A DNA stretch of 64,000 bases from Cellulomonas marina (GCF_900111925.1 NZ_FOKA01000006.1:174400-238399); one strand, 5' to 3'. Shown: positions 43,352 to 53,245, numbered from the stretch's first letter. Made by a program: numbers and translations. The notes: generated by a model from the sequence alone, not told the origin.

Positions 43352-44317
43352 GTGCCGAACGGAACCGTCCGCTGGTTCGACGTCGATCGAGGCTTCGGCT
43401 TCCTCGCGCCCGACGACGAGGGCGAGGACCTGTTCGTGCACGTCACGGAGGTCCTCGACCACGACGTCCCCGTGCCGCTGCGCGAGGGCCAGACCGTGGA
43501 GTACGAGGTCGGCGAGGGCCCGCGCGGCCCGCAGGCGCGGCAGGTGCGCGTCACCGGCGACTCTGCCGCCGACGCGACCTTCGGCGTGCTCGGCACCGTG
43601 TCCTGGTACGAGCCGACGAAGGGCTACGGCTTCGTGGCGCCGGACGGCGGTGGGCCGGAGATCTTCGTGCACAGCTCCGGCATCGTGACCGGCGGCATCA
43701 TCACCGAGGGCCAGCGGGTGGCGTACCTCGTCGGCGAGGGGGAGAAGGGCCCGCAGGCCGAGCACCTGCTGCCGCTCGGCCCGGACGCCGAGCGCGCGAC
43801 GCAGGCCGACGGCGCCGACGGGACCGTGGCCTGGTTCGACCCGGACAAGGGCTTCGGGTTCATCGCCGCGGACGCCGGCGGTGACGTCTTCGTGCACGTG
43901 CGGGCGCTGACCGGCGGGCTGACGGGGCTCGACGAGGGCGACCGGGTCGCGTTCGACGTCGTCGAGGTCGAACGGGGGCCGCAGGCGCGCGAGGTGCGGC
44001 TGATGCGAGGATCGGGTCCGGCGTCCGCGACGCGTGGCGGGTCCGCGCGCCCGGGCGGCGGCGCGCCCGAGCGCCGCGACCGGCCCGGCCGGCCCGCGTC
44101 GTCGGGTGTGCCGGTGCGCGGCGGGGAGGGCGTCGTCGCCCGCTTCGACGCCGACCGCGGCTTCGGCTTCATCTCCCCGGACGCCGGCGGGGCGGACCTG
44201 TTCGTGCACGTCTCGGTGGTGCGCGGCGGTGAGCCGCTGGAGGAGGGCGACCGCGTCCGCTACCAGGTGCGCCAGAGCGACCGCGGCCCGCAGGCGCACC
44301 GGGTCGAGCTCATCTGA
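43352..44317 (+). CDS. Protein with four tandem cold-shock domains
   Basis: A 321-residue nucleic-acid-binding protein made almost wholly of cold-shock domains. Each starts with a G-x-V/W-F-like strand and an RNP1-type aromatic motif: VRWFDVDRGFGFLAPDD (residue ~5), VSWYEPTKGYGFVAPDG (~78), VAWFDPDKGFGFIAAD (~158) and VARFDADRGFGFISPDAGG (~260). Each also has an RNP2-like (L/I/V)FVH. A Gly/Arg/Pro-rich linker separates domains three and four. Bacterial Csp proteins normally have one domain of ~67 residues. GAGGAG precedes the GTG by 5 bases. Confidence 0.87.
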   Translation: MPNGTVRWFDVDRGFGFLAPDDEGEDLFVHVTEVLDHDVPVPLREGQTVEYEVGEGPRGPQARQVRVTGDSAADATFGVLGTVSWYEPTKGYGFVAPDGGGPEIFVHSSGIVTGGIITEGQRVAYLVGEGEKGPQAEHLLPLGPDAERATQADGADGTVAWFDPDKGFGFIAADAGGDVFVHVRALTGGLTGLDEGDRVAFDVVEVERGPQAREVRLMRGSGPASATRGGSARPGGGAPERRDRPGRPASSGVPVRGGEGVVARFDADRGFGFISPDAGGADLFVHVSVVRGGEPLEEGDRVRYQVRQSDRGPQAHRVELI

Positions 44318-44469
44318 CGGCGCCGCCGCGCCCGCGCTCCATCGGCGAGGCCTGTCGCATTGCGCAGCGAAGTGCCGGTCATCAGCCACGTCGCACCATG
44401 CGCACGGAGGCGGTCGGGCAGTGACCCCCCGCTGCGTCCCGCCGCGACCACAGGGACGCGGCGGCGATG

Positions 44470-45384
44470 TCACTCGGCGATGCGCCACCGGGGGTTCGAG
44501 GCGCGGTCGCTGACGAAGAGCGAGCTATGGCTGTACAGCATGCGGTTGATCTCGCCACGGGCGACCTTGCGGCCCAGGGCACGCTCTGCAGGGGCGATCA
44601 GCTCGCGAGCCGTCAGTGGCGCGCCACCTTGGAGCGCGAGCACCAGCGCAGCCGGGAGCTCATCGAGAGCCCCAGTCCGTGCGAGCAAGACACGCGAGGC
44701 GGTGGCGGTGCGGGCTGGGCGACGCTGATCGACGCTCGTCGGTGCTGTCGTCTTGGCCGCAGCACGAGAGGTGCTCTCCCGGCCAGGACCCCCCGCGGGC
44801 GTCGCCATCGGGGGCCGCGCGGGCCCCGTGACGAAGTCCGCGGCCGAGACGACGCGAGCAGCGCGCTCGATGCGTAGCCGGGTCTGCGTCATCTCCCTCT
44901 CGAGCTGTGCTACCGCGGTCCCCTCCTCCCGGTGCCGCGCATCCGCGAGCCGGCGAGCGGCCGCAGAATGCTCAGCGAGCAGGGCGTCGAGGTTCACGCC
45001 CGGATCCTTCGATCCCACACTGACGTCATCGATGCCCGACCGGACGCTCACGGCTACGTCGGATCGCGCGACCTTCGACGGCGCAGATCCGTGGGGCCCC
45101 TCCGTGAGGCGAGACTTGGAGTTCGTGGCCATAACTTCGGCAGCCCTGGCAGGAGCTGGCTCAGCCGGTGCGGCGGCAGCGACGGAACGCGGTCGTGCCG
45201 GCGCGGGCACGCGCCTCGCGGGCTCAGGAGAACTCTTGGGCGAGACGGAGGCTCGGCCGGACGCGGACGAGCCGGCTCTCGGTAGAGCGGATGCGCGAGG
45301 TGCCGCGGGGCTGGACGCTGGGGCGGGCCGGTCGGCCGTGGGCACGGGCTGTCGCCCTCGTCGCAGCACGCTGAGCCAGCGCAC
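44470..45384 (-). CDS. Coiled-coil/winged-helix protein at the 3' end of the defence island
   Basis: A 304-residue protein. The N-terminal ~95 residues are Pro/Ala/Arg-rich and probably disordered. A short charged coiled coil spans ~130-175 (LLAEHSAAARRLADARHREEG). The C-terminal ~70 residues read as a winged helix: LTARELIAPAERALGRKVARGEINRMLY followed by LFVSDRASNPRWRIAE. The INRxLY...P-x-W pattern recalls HARE-HTH and Z-alpha-like domains. A strong GGAGGGGG precedes the GTG. It starts 87 bp after the second methyltransferase on the same strand, so it may be the last gene of the island. Confidence 0.65.
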   Translation of the reverse strand: MRWLSVLRRGRQPVPTADRPAPASSPAAPRASALPRAGSSASGRASVSPKSSPEPARRVPAPARPRSVAAAAPAEPAPARAAEVMATNSKSRLTEGPHGSAPSKVARSDVAVSVRSGIDDVSVGSKDPGVNLDALLAEHSAAARRLADARHREEGTAVAQLEREMTQTRLRIERAARVVSAADFVTGPARPPMATPAGGPGRESTSRAAAKTTAPTSVDQRRPARTATASRVLLARTGALDELPAALVLALQGGAPLTARELIAPAERALGRKVARGEINRMLYSHSSLFVSDRASNPRWRIAE

Positions 45385-45471
45385 GTTCGCCCCCTCCAGC
45401 TAGTTCAGGACATCTTGGCCGCCGCGCGGCTCCAGCGAAAGCACGACCGCTTCCGCAGACGACAGATCAGC

Positions 45472-46521
45472 TCAGAGAGCCGCCGACACTTTGGCCGCGA
45501 CGGCCGCCGCGAGAGGCGGGGGAACGGCGTTGCCGATCTGTCGTGCGATGCTCCCACGGTTGCCGGCCCACAGGTAGTCGTCGGGGAACCCCTGGATGCG
45601 CGCAGCCTCGAGGTGCGTGATCGGGCGGTGCTCGACGGGGTGTAGGAAACGGCCCTTCTCCGGCCGGAAGAACTCTGTCCGCAACGTCACCGACGGCTTC
45701 TCCCACACGAGCCGTCCCATGACGTCGCCCGCACTCTTCGTGTTGCCCCGCCAGCACCTTGCCTGGAGGTGCAACGGCAGGTCGAAGCGGCTTCCGCCGT
45801 AGCCGATCGAGCGGAAACGCTCCATGGACAACGGGGTGATGGGCGGCATGAAGTGCAGATCACGGGACTTGAAGGCACCAGGCACTACCCCGCCGTTGAC
45901 CTCGACCGACGACGCGGGGAGCTCGTCGCGCTCGGGACGGGGGTCAAGATCCGCCCAGGCGTCCTCGACGGTCAGCTGTGGGCCGGCGACGTCTGGTGGG
46001 CCGAGCTCGCGCATCCCAGAGCGACGGCCCACGACCAGGACTCGACGCCGGTTCTGTGCGACGCCGTGGTCGGCGGCGTTGACCGCCCACAGCTCCAGCT
46101 CCCAGCCGTGCAGCCTCCCGCCCGGAGCGGTCTGGTCTTCGAAGGCGCGAAAATCGGCCGACTCGACGAATCGCGGGACGTTCTCCAGCACGAAGAACGC
46201 CGGACGGACCCGCTCCAAGACCTTCAGGTAGTGCTGCCACATGCGGTTCCTGGGGTCGTCGACGTCCCGCTTGCCCAGCAGCGAGAACCCCTGGCACGGC
46301 GGCCCTCCGAGCACGACGTCGGCCCGAGGGAACGAGCCTGCGACGTAGTCGGCGATGTCTCCGACGTGCACGTGCTGGCCGTGGTTGAGCGCGTAGGTCG
46401 CCGCCGCGTGCTGGTCGATCTCGACGGCCGACACCGGTCGGAACCGGCCCGTGGACATGAAGCCCTGGGTGAGGCCGCCAGCCCCGGCGAAGAGGTCGAC
46501 GATCCTGAGGTCCCCCGTCAC
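45472..46521 (-). CDS. DNA cytosine-5 methyltransferase (smaller, DrmMII-like)
   Basis: A 349-residue C5-cytosine methyltransferase that transfers a methyl group from SAM. Motif I is VDLFAGAGGLTQGF; the catalytic Cys76 is in motif IV GGPPCQGFS; motif VI is FVLENVPRF; motif VIII is QNRRRVLVVG; motifs IX-X are RFLHPVEHRPITHLEAARIQGFP and ARQIGNAVPPPL. The short target-recognition region ends at DVMGRLVWEKPSVTLRTEFF. Expected to mark self DNA for the neighbouring helicases. Start uncertain: GTG at 46521 gives the family N-terminus; GTG 46566 or the codon at 46641 would overlap or adjoin drmB. Confidence 0.9.
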   Translation of the reverse strand: MTGDLRIVDLFAGAGGLTQGFMSTGRFRPVSAVEIDQHAAATYALNHGQHVHVGDIADYVAGSFPRADVVLGGPPCQGFSLLGKRDVDDPRNRMWQHYLKVLERVRPAFFVLENVPRFVESADFRAFEDQTAPGGRLHGWELELWAVNAADHGVAQNRRRVLVVGRRSGMRELGPPDVAGPQLTVEDAWADLDPRPERDELPASSVEVNGGVVPGAFKSRDLHFMPPITPLSMERFRSIGYGGSRFDLPLHLQARCWRGNTKSAGDVMGRLVWEKPSVTLRTEFFRPEKGRFLHPVEHRPITHLEAARIQGFPDDYLWAGNRGSIARQIGNAVPPPLAAAVAAKVSAAL

Positions 46522-46585
46522 TCGCGGAACGTAGCAGTCGGACGCAGCCCGGCCGGGTTGCGACACAGGCCGCGTCCGGCTGCCG

Positions 46586-48289
46586 TCACGCCGGGAAGAG
46601 CGCGGCGTCCGGCACGTCGTCGCTCCCCACGACACACACACGGTCCAGGAACGCGTTCCGGTTCTCGCAGCTCGTCTCGGGCAGAAGCAGGCAGGCGTGG
46701 CACGCAGCGAGGTTCAGGTTGTCGGTGCCCGAACCGAAGGACTCCGCGCACACCGGGTCGGACGAGCACCACCGCCCGCGCTCGACGGCCGCGGTCCAGA
46801 TCGGGGCGAAGACGTCCTCCTTCGCCAGTGCGGCGAGGCCGCCGAGGCTGCCCGCCGAGTCAGACGACGCCGTGTACACGAGGATCCCCGCCTGGTCGGG
46901 CGCGTCGTAGAGACGCTCGCGGAGTGCCGACGCCGGGTAGCCGGCGTGCAGGCTCAGCTCGTTCAGCAGCAGATGGCTCATGGTGTGAAGGGCTACCGTC
47001 CGCGCGAGTACCGGCGCAGATTCCGGGCGCTCGTACTCGCGGTCGCGGCGGTCCTTCGCCTCGTTGAGCGTCCGTACTCGGACACGGACGCTGTTCCTGC
47101 CTTCCCACGAGGTCAGCAGCGCCTCGTCCAGCCGGACGAAGATCCCCTCGCCGTGGACCTCGAGGGCCGGCAGCCAGTCGAGCGCGGCCTGGCTCAGCGG
47201 CGCCTTCTTCACCTTCCCGTCAGGGACGTGGGGAGTCACTCGCGAGAAGCCCTCGATCGCCCGCACCTCCCGCAGGCGGTGGACGGTCGACACCTGGGCG
47301 ACGACGGCGGCGATGCCCTCGGCGACGGTTTCGGGCTCACAGATGAAGGTGTCGTGGGCGGACGCGCCCATCGTCCCCAGCCGCAGTGCCGAGAACTCGT
47401 CTCGACGTAGCTCGTCCTCCGACGGCTGGTGGCCCGTGGCGAGTCCTCTGCGGTCTGCGATCACCGCCCTGACGGCCTCGACCGAGACGCCCGGCGACGT
47501 CGCGACCATCGGCGCGAGCACCGAGGCGAGGATGTCGTCCGGGACGTGTTCGAGCGTGGTCCAGTGGCGCTCGACCCATGCTGCGGCGGCCGTCGACCAG
47601 GGCGGGATCGAGATCGTCGACCGCATCGAGGCGAACCACACGTTCGACGAACCGCGCTGGAGCGCTCGCAGGGGGCGGTCGCACGACTCGTCGTCCGTCT
47701 CGAGCCACGGACGGCGTCCCTTGCAGCTCCGCACGGTGGCCAGGGCGTTGGGGCCGAACGCCCCGTTGAGCGACTTCGGCGCCGCCCCGCAGCTGCAACC
47801 GATGACGATGTCGGACAGCGACGAGGACTCGCCCTTGATCCGCAGGGTCAACTGGTGCTCGCTCTCGGCGACGCTCCGATCCTCGCCCCCGTGGACCCAC
47901 CCGAAGTAGGGGAAGTCCTCGATGTGCCCCGCGTCGCAGCACGCGACGAAGCGCGAGGGGACGAGGCGCGACCGGTTGCAGCGCGCGCACCAGGACTTGT
48001 CGTCCCCGATCGTGTACACGGCACCCAGCACGTGACACCTCGGGCAGTAGTGGGTCAACGGGAATGGCGTCACCGGGACGTCCGCGGAGCCGCCCGCGGC
48101 GGGCGACTTGAAGTGCTTCACTCCCAGCGCACGGGCAAGGCGTGGCTCGTCGAGCCGGGGGGCGAACGGAGGCCAGTACTCGGTCCCCATCACCATGTAG
48201 CTCTGGTCCTCGGCCGGGTACAGGCTGCCGACGCCGTACGTCGAGACCAGCTGACTCTGTCGGGCGTCGCCGATCTTCTTAGCGGGCAC
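46586..48289 (-). CDS. DrmB-like DUF1998 zinc protein
   Basis: A 567-residue protein of the DISARM DrmB type. A zinc ribbon lies near the N-terminus (C82-x2-C85 ... C101-x2-C104), followed by the diagnostic RFVACCDAGHIEDFPYFGWVHGG. The C-terminal DUF1998 region has ALHTMSHLLLNELSLHAGY, CSSDPVCAESFG and CHACLLLPETSCENRN, another Cys-rich zinc site. In DISARM, DrmB forms a complex with the DrmA helicase. The GTG start lies 11 bp inside the drmA-like gene and is preceded by GGGGGA, so production is coupled to that of its partner. Confidence 0.88.
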   Translation of the reverse strand: MPAKKIGDARQSQLVSTYGVGSLYPAEDQSYMVMGTEYWPPFAPRLDEPRLARALGVKHFKSPAAGGSADVPVTPFPLTHYCPRCHVLGAVYTIGDDKSWCARCNRSRLVPSRFVACCDAGHIEDFPYFGWVHGGEDRSVAESEHQLTLRIKGESSSLSDIVIGCSCGAAPKSLNGAFGPNALATVRSCKGRRPWLETDDESCDRPLRALQRGSSNVWFASMRSTISIPPWSTAAAAWVERHWTTLEHVPDDILASVLAPMVATSPGVSVEAVRAVIADRRGLATGHQPSEDELRRDEFSALRLGTMGASAHDTFICEPETVAEGIAAVVAQVSTVHRLREVRAIEGFSRVTPHVPDGKVKKAPLSQAALDWLPALEVHGEGIFVRLDEALLTSWEGRNSVRVRVRTLNEAKDRRDREYERPESAPVLARTVALHTMSHLLLNELSLHAGYPASALRERLYDAPDQAGILVYTASSDSAGSLGGLAALAKEDVFAPIWTAAVERGRWCSSDPVCAESFGSGTDNLNLAACHACLLLPETSCENRNAFLDRVCVVGSDDVPDAALFPA

Positions 48290-51200
48290 GGTCCCCCAGC
48301 TTCCTGTTCCTGATGTAGAGCGAGCTCGTCGCATCGACGTTCCGGAGACTCGTGAGCGTCGGCCAGGCCGGTTCGGCGACCGGGAACGCCTCGAGCTGAT
48401 TCTGCTGCTCACGCGGCGCGAAGGGTGAGCCGCCCGCCGGGACCACGAGTGCACCCATGGGCCCCTGCCAGGAGGTCAGCTTCGTCAGTCGCGGGGTGTA
48501 GGCCCGCCAGTTCTCGATCAGGGCGTCCAGGGCGTCGAGCACCCGCTCCTGCTCGTCCGGCGTCACCGCCGCGACGCGCTCGCGGACGACCCGACGCACC
48601 CGCTCGACCGCGTCGGAGTCCTCGACCGAGCGCACCGCCGTATCCACCGCCGCACCCTTCACGAGGAGACGCATGAGCGACACCAGGACCCCGTGGAGCC
48701 CGCGGTCGACCGCTCGGGGCGCGAACGGGGTGGCGCCTGTCGCCTCGACCTGGCGGTACAGCGCCCGGTGGTACGGGACGAAGGCCTCGTAGTGGGAGAG
48801 GTCCCGCGTGCGAGCCGCGTTGTAGAGCGTGATGACGAGCCCGGGGTGCCGCCGACCGACGCGGCTGGTGGCCTGGATGTACTCGGAGGTCGTCTGGGGC
48901 TGTCCCATGACCACCATCAGGCCGAGCCTGTCCACGTCGACACCGACCGAGATCATGTTCGTCGCCAGGACGACGTCCTGGCAGTCCTCGCCGCCGACCG
49001 ACGTCGTCAGCTCCTTGAGCCGCTGAGGCACCTCTTCCGCCGGGACCCGTGACGTGAGCTCCTTCGGCTCCCTCAGCTCGCGGACCTGCGACCCGAGCCG
49101 TCGGGCGACGACGGGCAGTCGCCCGGGCACGTCGTCGATCGACTGGATGTAGGCCGCGCCGAGCACCCGCAGGCTGTTGAAGTAGCCCAGGAGCGTCCAG
49201 TACGCGTCGCGGACCTCGGGAGCGGCCTGCAGGTCCTTGCCGGCTTGAAGAAGTGCCGCGTACGTGCGGATGAGCAACGTCGAGTGGCTCGCGCCCGGGG
49301 CCAGCACGCCGACGTAGAGCCGCGCGGGGAGCTCGTCCGGAGGCGCCTGCACGGCGAACCAGCTGTCCTCGGGGTCGATCCCGGACGGTGGGAACTGCCG
49401 CGAGTCCCGGTCGAAGACTGCCCGTACCTGGTCGCGCGCACGCCGGATCGTGGCCGTGGACGCGACGAGCTTCGGTCGGGCGGAGCCCGTCGCCGCGGCG
49501 TCGACCGCCGTCTCGTAGAGACCGACCAGCGTCCCGAGCGGCCCGCTGATGAGGTGCAGCTCGTCCTGGACGATGAGGTCCGGCGTCGCAAACCGCCCGT
49601 CCTGCCCGAAGAGCTGCCGGACCTCCTCCCGCCACGCCATCATGGCGAACTTGTCGACGGTCCCGATCAGCAGAGAAGGCCGGGTCGAGTAGACGTCCTC
49701 ATCGACGACGACGACAGGAAGACCGTCTCGGAAGTCGCAGCCGGTGTTCGGGCATTCCGCTACGAGGCGCTGCAGCGTCCGGCTCTGCACGTAATCGGCG
49801 GGTCGGAGCGCGTGGCCGCACCAGGGGCACGCCAGCAACTGGCACGGGTTGCCGTTCTTCCCCGTGGACCGCCCGTCGGCCAGCGCACGGAGGGCTGCGT
49901 CGGCCTGCTTCTTGTCGTTGGGCGTCGCCGACAGACCGACCCACAGCCCGACGGTGAAAGGCGTGGACGCCGGGAGCTCCTGGCGCCGCCACACCTCCAG
50001 CGCGCACATGAGCCCGGTCGCGCGCTCGAACTGCTGCAACGTGAGCAGGCGGAGCGTGTAGCGCATGATCACCCCGACACCGCCGCCCGCACCTGGCAGC
50101 CCGCGGAGCCGGCGCAGGACCAGGGTGAAGGCGATGAGGCCCAGGTAGGCCTCCGTCTTGCCACCGCCCGTGGGGAACCAGAGCAGGTCCGCGACGTCCC
50201 GCTCCGGAGAGGCGGGGTCCACGAGTCCCTCGAGGTTGAGCAGGATGAACGCCACCTGGAAGGGGCGCCAATGCTGTTCGTCCTCGGACGGGACATCGGC
50301 CCCTGTCCGCACCATCACCTGCCGAGCGCGCTGGGACTGCATGGAGCTGTTCATCACCCGGAAAGCACGGGCGGCATCGGGGTCGGCGTCCAGCGACCTG
50401 ATGCCGCGCCGCATCCTCTCCACCGCCTCTCGGGCGGCGGCGACATGGTCCTCGCCCGTGACTCGAAGCTGGTCGGGCAGCTCGCCCAGACGGGCTGCTT
50501 GTGAGTCCACCCATCCTTCGTACCCGTCGACGAGGTCATGAAGGGCAGATCGGTCGTCCGTCGACCCCAACGTCCGCATGCCGAAGCGGCCGGCGAGCTC
50601 TGGCCGCTCGGGCCGCGCCATCTCGAGGTCCTGACGGGGCAAGAACGTCGTGACCAGCCGCTGGACGGGGCCCGTTCCGGACGGCCATGTGACGGCGCAG
50701 CCGTGACCGGCGGCCAGGCTCAGAGCTCCGCGGTAGAGGAGGTCGGCGCTCGCCTCGTCGCTGCCACGCGGGGCCGCTGACGAGGCCCGACGGGCCACGA
50801 AGGCTCCCCCGACCGTCTCGACGGAGATCTCCGGCCGGAACCAGCAGAACTCGTCGGCGCTGTTCGACCTCGCGCCTGCATGCGTGTTCACCAGCACGAC
50901 CGTCACGGACGTGATGCCCCGCGCCTCGGGTCGGACGACGACGCGCACCTGGAGGTGGTCCCCCACCTCGACACGCACCGTCCCCGGCACGACGTCGAAA
51001 GCCTGCGAGAAGTCCACCTGCGCCCCGAGGTTCCAGAGCTTGGGCTTGGTCGACACGAACCGATCGACGACCCGCGCGTCGTCTTCGACGTCCCCGTCGG
51101 TCGGCTGAGGCAGCGTCTCGTCCGCGACGGGGCTGCCGATCTGCGGGACGTAGCGGTCTGCGGTGACGGCGACGACGACCTGCGTCGTCGTGCTCTTGTC

Positions 51201-51476
51201 GACGCCAAAGGTCAGTCCCATCGACGCCGGGCGTCGCATGCGGGAGAAGCTGACCCCGGGGTCGTAGTCGGCGTCGACCTGCGTGCCGGTCTCGACCTCT
51301 CCGACGTCCGCGACGTCCACCTCGGGCTGCTCGCCCGGCGGGTGCAGGACGCCCACGAGGAACCGGTCGAGCGGTGGCTCGTCGAGGTGCACGTCCTCCG
51401 ACGTGCCCATGAGATCGGCCGACAGGGCCCGCACCATCTCCTCGCGAGCCTCGTACCAGGGGTCCAGCCTGCTCAT
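48279..51476 (-). CDS. DrmA-like SF2 helicase (YprA family)
   Basis: A 1065-residue ATP-dependent helicase. Walker A is FPTGGGKTEAYLGL (~residue 435), the Walker B-type box is IVQDELHLISGPLG (~635), motif III is LVASTATIRRA, and motifs V-VI are TNMISVGVDVDRLGLMVVMGQ and YIQATSRVGRRHPG (~865). QDELH rather than DEAH, plus the following GPLGT, is typical of the YprA/DrmA branch. Residues 1-~430 are an unassigned N-terminal region. Partnership with DUF1998 downstream is the DISARM core. ATG overlaps the UvrD-like stop by 4 bp. Confidence 0.88.
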   Translation of the reverse strand: MSRLDPWYEAREEMVRALSADLMGTSEDVHLDEPPLDRFLVGVLHPPGEQPEVDVADVGEVETGTQVDADYDPGVSFSRMRRPASMGLTFGVDKSTTTQVVVAVTADRYVPQIGSPVADETLPQPTDGDVEDDARVVDRFVSTKPKLWNLGAQVDFSQAFDVVPGTVRVEVGDHLQVRVVVRPEARGITSVTVVLVNTHAGARSNSADEFCWFRPEISVETVGGAFVARRASSAAPRGSDEASADLLYRGALSLAAGHGCAVTWPSGTGPVQRLVTTFLPRQDLEMARPERPELAGRFGMRTLGSTDDRSALHDLVDGYEGWVDSQAARLGELPDQLRVTGEDHVAAAREAVERMRRGIRSLDADPDAARAFRVMNSSMQSQRARQVMVRTGADVPSEDEQHWRPFQVAFILLNLEGLVDPASPERDVADLLWFPTGGGKTEAYLGLIAFTLVLRRLRGLPGAGGGVGVIMRYTLRLLTLQQFERATGLMCALEVWRRQELPASTPFTVGLWVGLSATPNDKKQADAALRALADGRSTGKNGNPCQLLACPWCGHALRPADYVQSRTLQRLVAECPNTGCDFRDGLPVVVVDEDVYSTRPSLLIGTVDKFAMMAWREEVRQLFGQDGRFATPDLIVQDELHLISGPLGTLVGLYETAVDAAATGSARPKLVASTATIRRARDQVRAVFDRDSRQFPPSGIDPEDSWFAVQAPPDELPARLYVGVLAPGASHSTLLIRTYAALLQAGKDLQAAPEVRDAYWTLLGYFNSLRVLGAAYIQSIDDVPGRLPVVARRLGSQVRELREPKELTSRVPAEEVPQRLKELTTSVGGEDCQDVVLATNMISVGVDVDRLGLMVVMGQPQTTSEYIQATSRVGRRHPGLVITLYNAARTRDLSHYEAFVPYHRALYRQVEATGATPFAPRAVDRGLHGVLVSLMRLLVKGAAVDTAVRSVEDSDAVERVRRVVRERVAAVTPDEQERVLDALDALIENWRAYTPRLTKLTSWQGPMGALVVPAGGSPFAPREQQNQLEAFPVAEPAWPTLTSLRNVDATSSLYIRNRKLGDRAR

Positions 51477-53245
51477 GCCTCGTCCTCGCCCTTGCTCTCG
51501 TCCTTGTAGTCACGCACGACGAAGCCCGTGAGCCGCACCCCGAGCCAGAGCCCGAGGCGGCCCGAGCCGTCATCGTCCGCCGATCCTGCTGCAGGCTCAC
51601 CCGCCACGGTCTCGACGCACTCGACGTGTGCCCCGCGGAGATCCCGGTCGAGGCCGCCCCACAGCTGACGACGCAGGTCCGCTCCGAACCTCTCGGCCGT
51701 GCGGCCGATCTCGACCTCGTCGTGCATGACGCGCCAGTGAGGGACGTCCCCGCTGGTCCAGTCGTGGACGAGCCGAACGGGGTCCCCGGGCCCGACACGG
51801 TCCCGCAGGTGCTGCTGGGCGTGAGCGACGTCGGCCCCCGGCGGGATCGTACGGTCGAGGTCATCACCCCGGATCTCGACCGCCTTGACCTGTTTCCGGG
51901 AGCGGAAGCTCCGGCGCCAGCGCCCGCTGGCGGCATCTTTGCTGAGGACCTGTGGGTACCGCTTCCGGCGGATCCTGTTGAGCCTGATCCGGGCGCGGGT
52001 AAGCGCTACGTACGTCGCGCGGGTCGACTCCGAACGAGATTCGTCCTCCTCGCGGAACCTCTCGTACTCGGTCGTCACGACCGCGTCGAACTCCAGCCCT
52101 TTCGCGCGATGGACCGTCGAGACGACGGGCAGGTCCGGCTCGACCGCAAGCAGCTCTGCTGGCACCGGACCGGACCGCAGTCGCCGAGAGATCTCACGGG
52201 TCTCCACGGTCCGGCCCCGTGTCCACTCCCGGATACCGCGCCACCGCTCGGCGGCGAGCCTCTCGTCCCCCACCGCCACCTCGAGCGCGTCGAGGTCCCA
52301 CGTGGTGCGCTGCGTGAGGACCTCGGCGACCCACCGGTCGACCACCTGCGCCGCGGACTGCCTCCTGAGCACGGCGGGCACGCCCGCGTCCCACAGGTCG
52401 TGCGCCTCCATCAAGGCCTGACCGTTGGTCGCGGTCAGGATCGCAAAGCGTCCGAGGTACTCGCGCGCGAGGGCCACCACCTCGTGCTGCTCGACCGGGA
52501 CGAGAGCTTCGGCGAAGTCCCCGACGGCATGCTCGGCGCCTGCGAGCGACTCGTCCTGGCCGGCACCACGGAGCGCAACCGCCGCGGCCGTGTCTCGGGT
52601 CGCGGCGCGGTACGTGCCCGTGAGGCTCCTTCGCTCGGGCCCGTGCCGGTCGAACACCTCCTGGAGCAGGTCTGTGCTCGACGTGGGGTGGTCCGCGGTG
52701 AGCTGAAAATCGTAGATCGCCTGCGCGGGATCCCCGAGGAGGGAGAACCCCGCGTGCGGCGGCAGCGCGTCGAGCAGCGCGAGGAGGAGCTCCGCACGGA
52801 CGCCGACGACGTCCTGCACCTCGTCCACGACGACGTGCTCGAGGTCGTCGATCCCCTCCCAGACCTTCTCGCGGAGGGCGTCGATCGCGCGGCTCACCCG
52901 ACGGTCGAAGAGATCCCGCCCGGTGATCTGCTCGCCGTACGCGTCGAGGACGATCTGCTGTGCGAGCGAGTCGAGGGTGCGCACCGCCGCCGACGAACCG
53001 ATGCCCGCGGCGCGAAGACGACGATTCACGGCGTGGACCGCCGCGCGCGAGAAGCTCACGACGAGCAAGGAGTGCTGCGGTTCGCCTCCCGCCTGGAGCA
53101 TCTCGTCGACGAGCCGCGCCACGAGTGCGGAGACCACCTCGGTCTTGCCGGAACCCGGTCCGGCGACGACGACCTGTCGCTCGCCGGCCTCTATCTCGAC
53201 AGCCGCACGCTGGCTCAGGTCGAGCTCTGGAGCATCCGTGCTCAT
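51473..53245 (-). CDS. UvrD/Rep-like SF1 helicase
   Basis: A 590-residue superfamily 1A helicase. The N-terminal Q motif is LDLSQRAAVE, Walker A is AGPGSGKTEV (residues 28-37), motif II is VVVDEVQDVVG (~140), motif IV-like GTYRAAT follows, motif V is STVHRAKGLEFDAVV and motif VI is TYVALTRARIRL (~415). The C-terminal ~150 residues form an extra domain with no nuclease motif that I can see. ATG at 53245 overlaps the preceding stop (ATGA); a GTG nine bases upstream is possible. SF1 helicases are not part of the classical DISARM gene set. Confidence 0.88.
   Translation of the reverse strand: MSTDAPELDLSQRAAVEIEAGERQVVVAGPGSGKTEVVSALVARLVDEMLQAGGEPQHSLLVVSFSRAAVHAVNRRLRAAGIGSSAAVRTLDSLAQQIVLDAYGEQITGRDLFDRRVSRAIDALREKVWEGIDDLEHVVVDEVQDVVGVRAELLLALLDALPPHAGFSLLGDPAQAIYDFQLTADHPTSSTDLLQEVFDRHGPERRSLTGTYRAATRDTAAAVALRGAGQDESLAGAEHAVGDFAEALVPVEQHEVVALAREYLGRFAILTATNGQALMEAHDLWDAGVPAVLRRQSAAQVVDRWVAEVLTQRTTWDLDALEVAVGDERLAAERWRGIREWTRGRTVETREISRRLRSGPVPAELLAVEPDLPVVSTVHRAKGLEFDAVVTTEYERFREEDESRSESTRATYVALTRARIRLNRIRRKRYPQVLSKDAASGRWRRSFRSRKQVKAVEIRGDDLDRTIPPGADVAHAQQHLRDRVGPGDPVRLVHDWTSGDVPHWRVMHDEVEIGRTAERFGADLRRQLWGGLDRDLRGAHVECVETVAGEPAAGSADDDGSGRLGLWLGVRLTGFVVRDYKDESKGEDEA

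Noticed and set aside
43352..44317. Assembly-generated repeat as the source of four cold-shock domains
   Set aside because: The domains differ at many positions at the nucleotide level, so they are not a duplicated read artefact.
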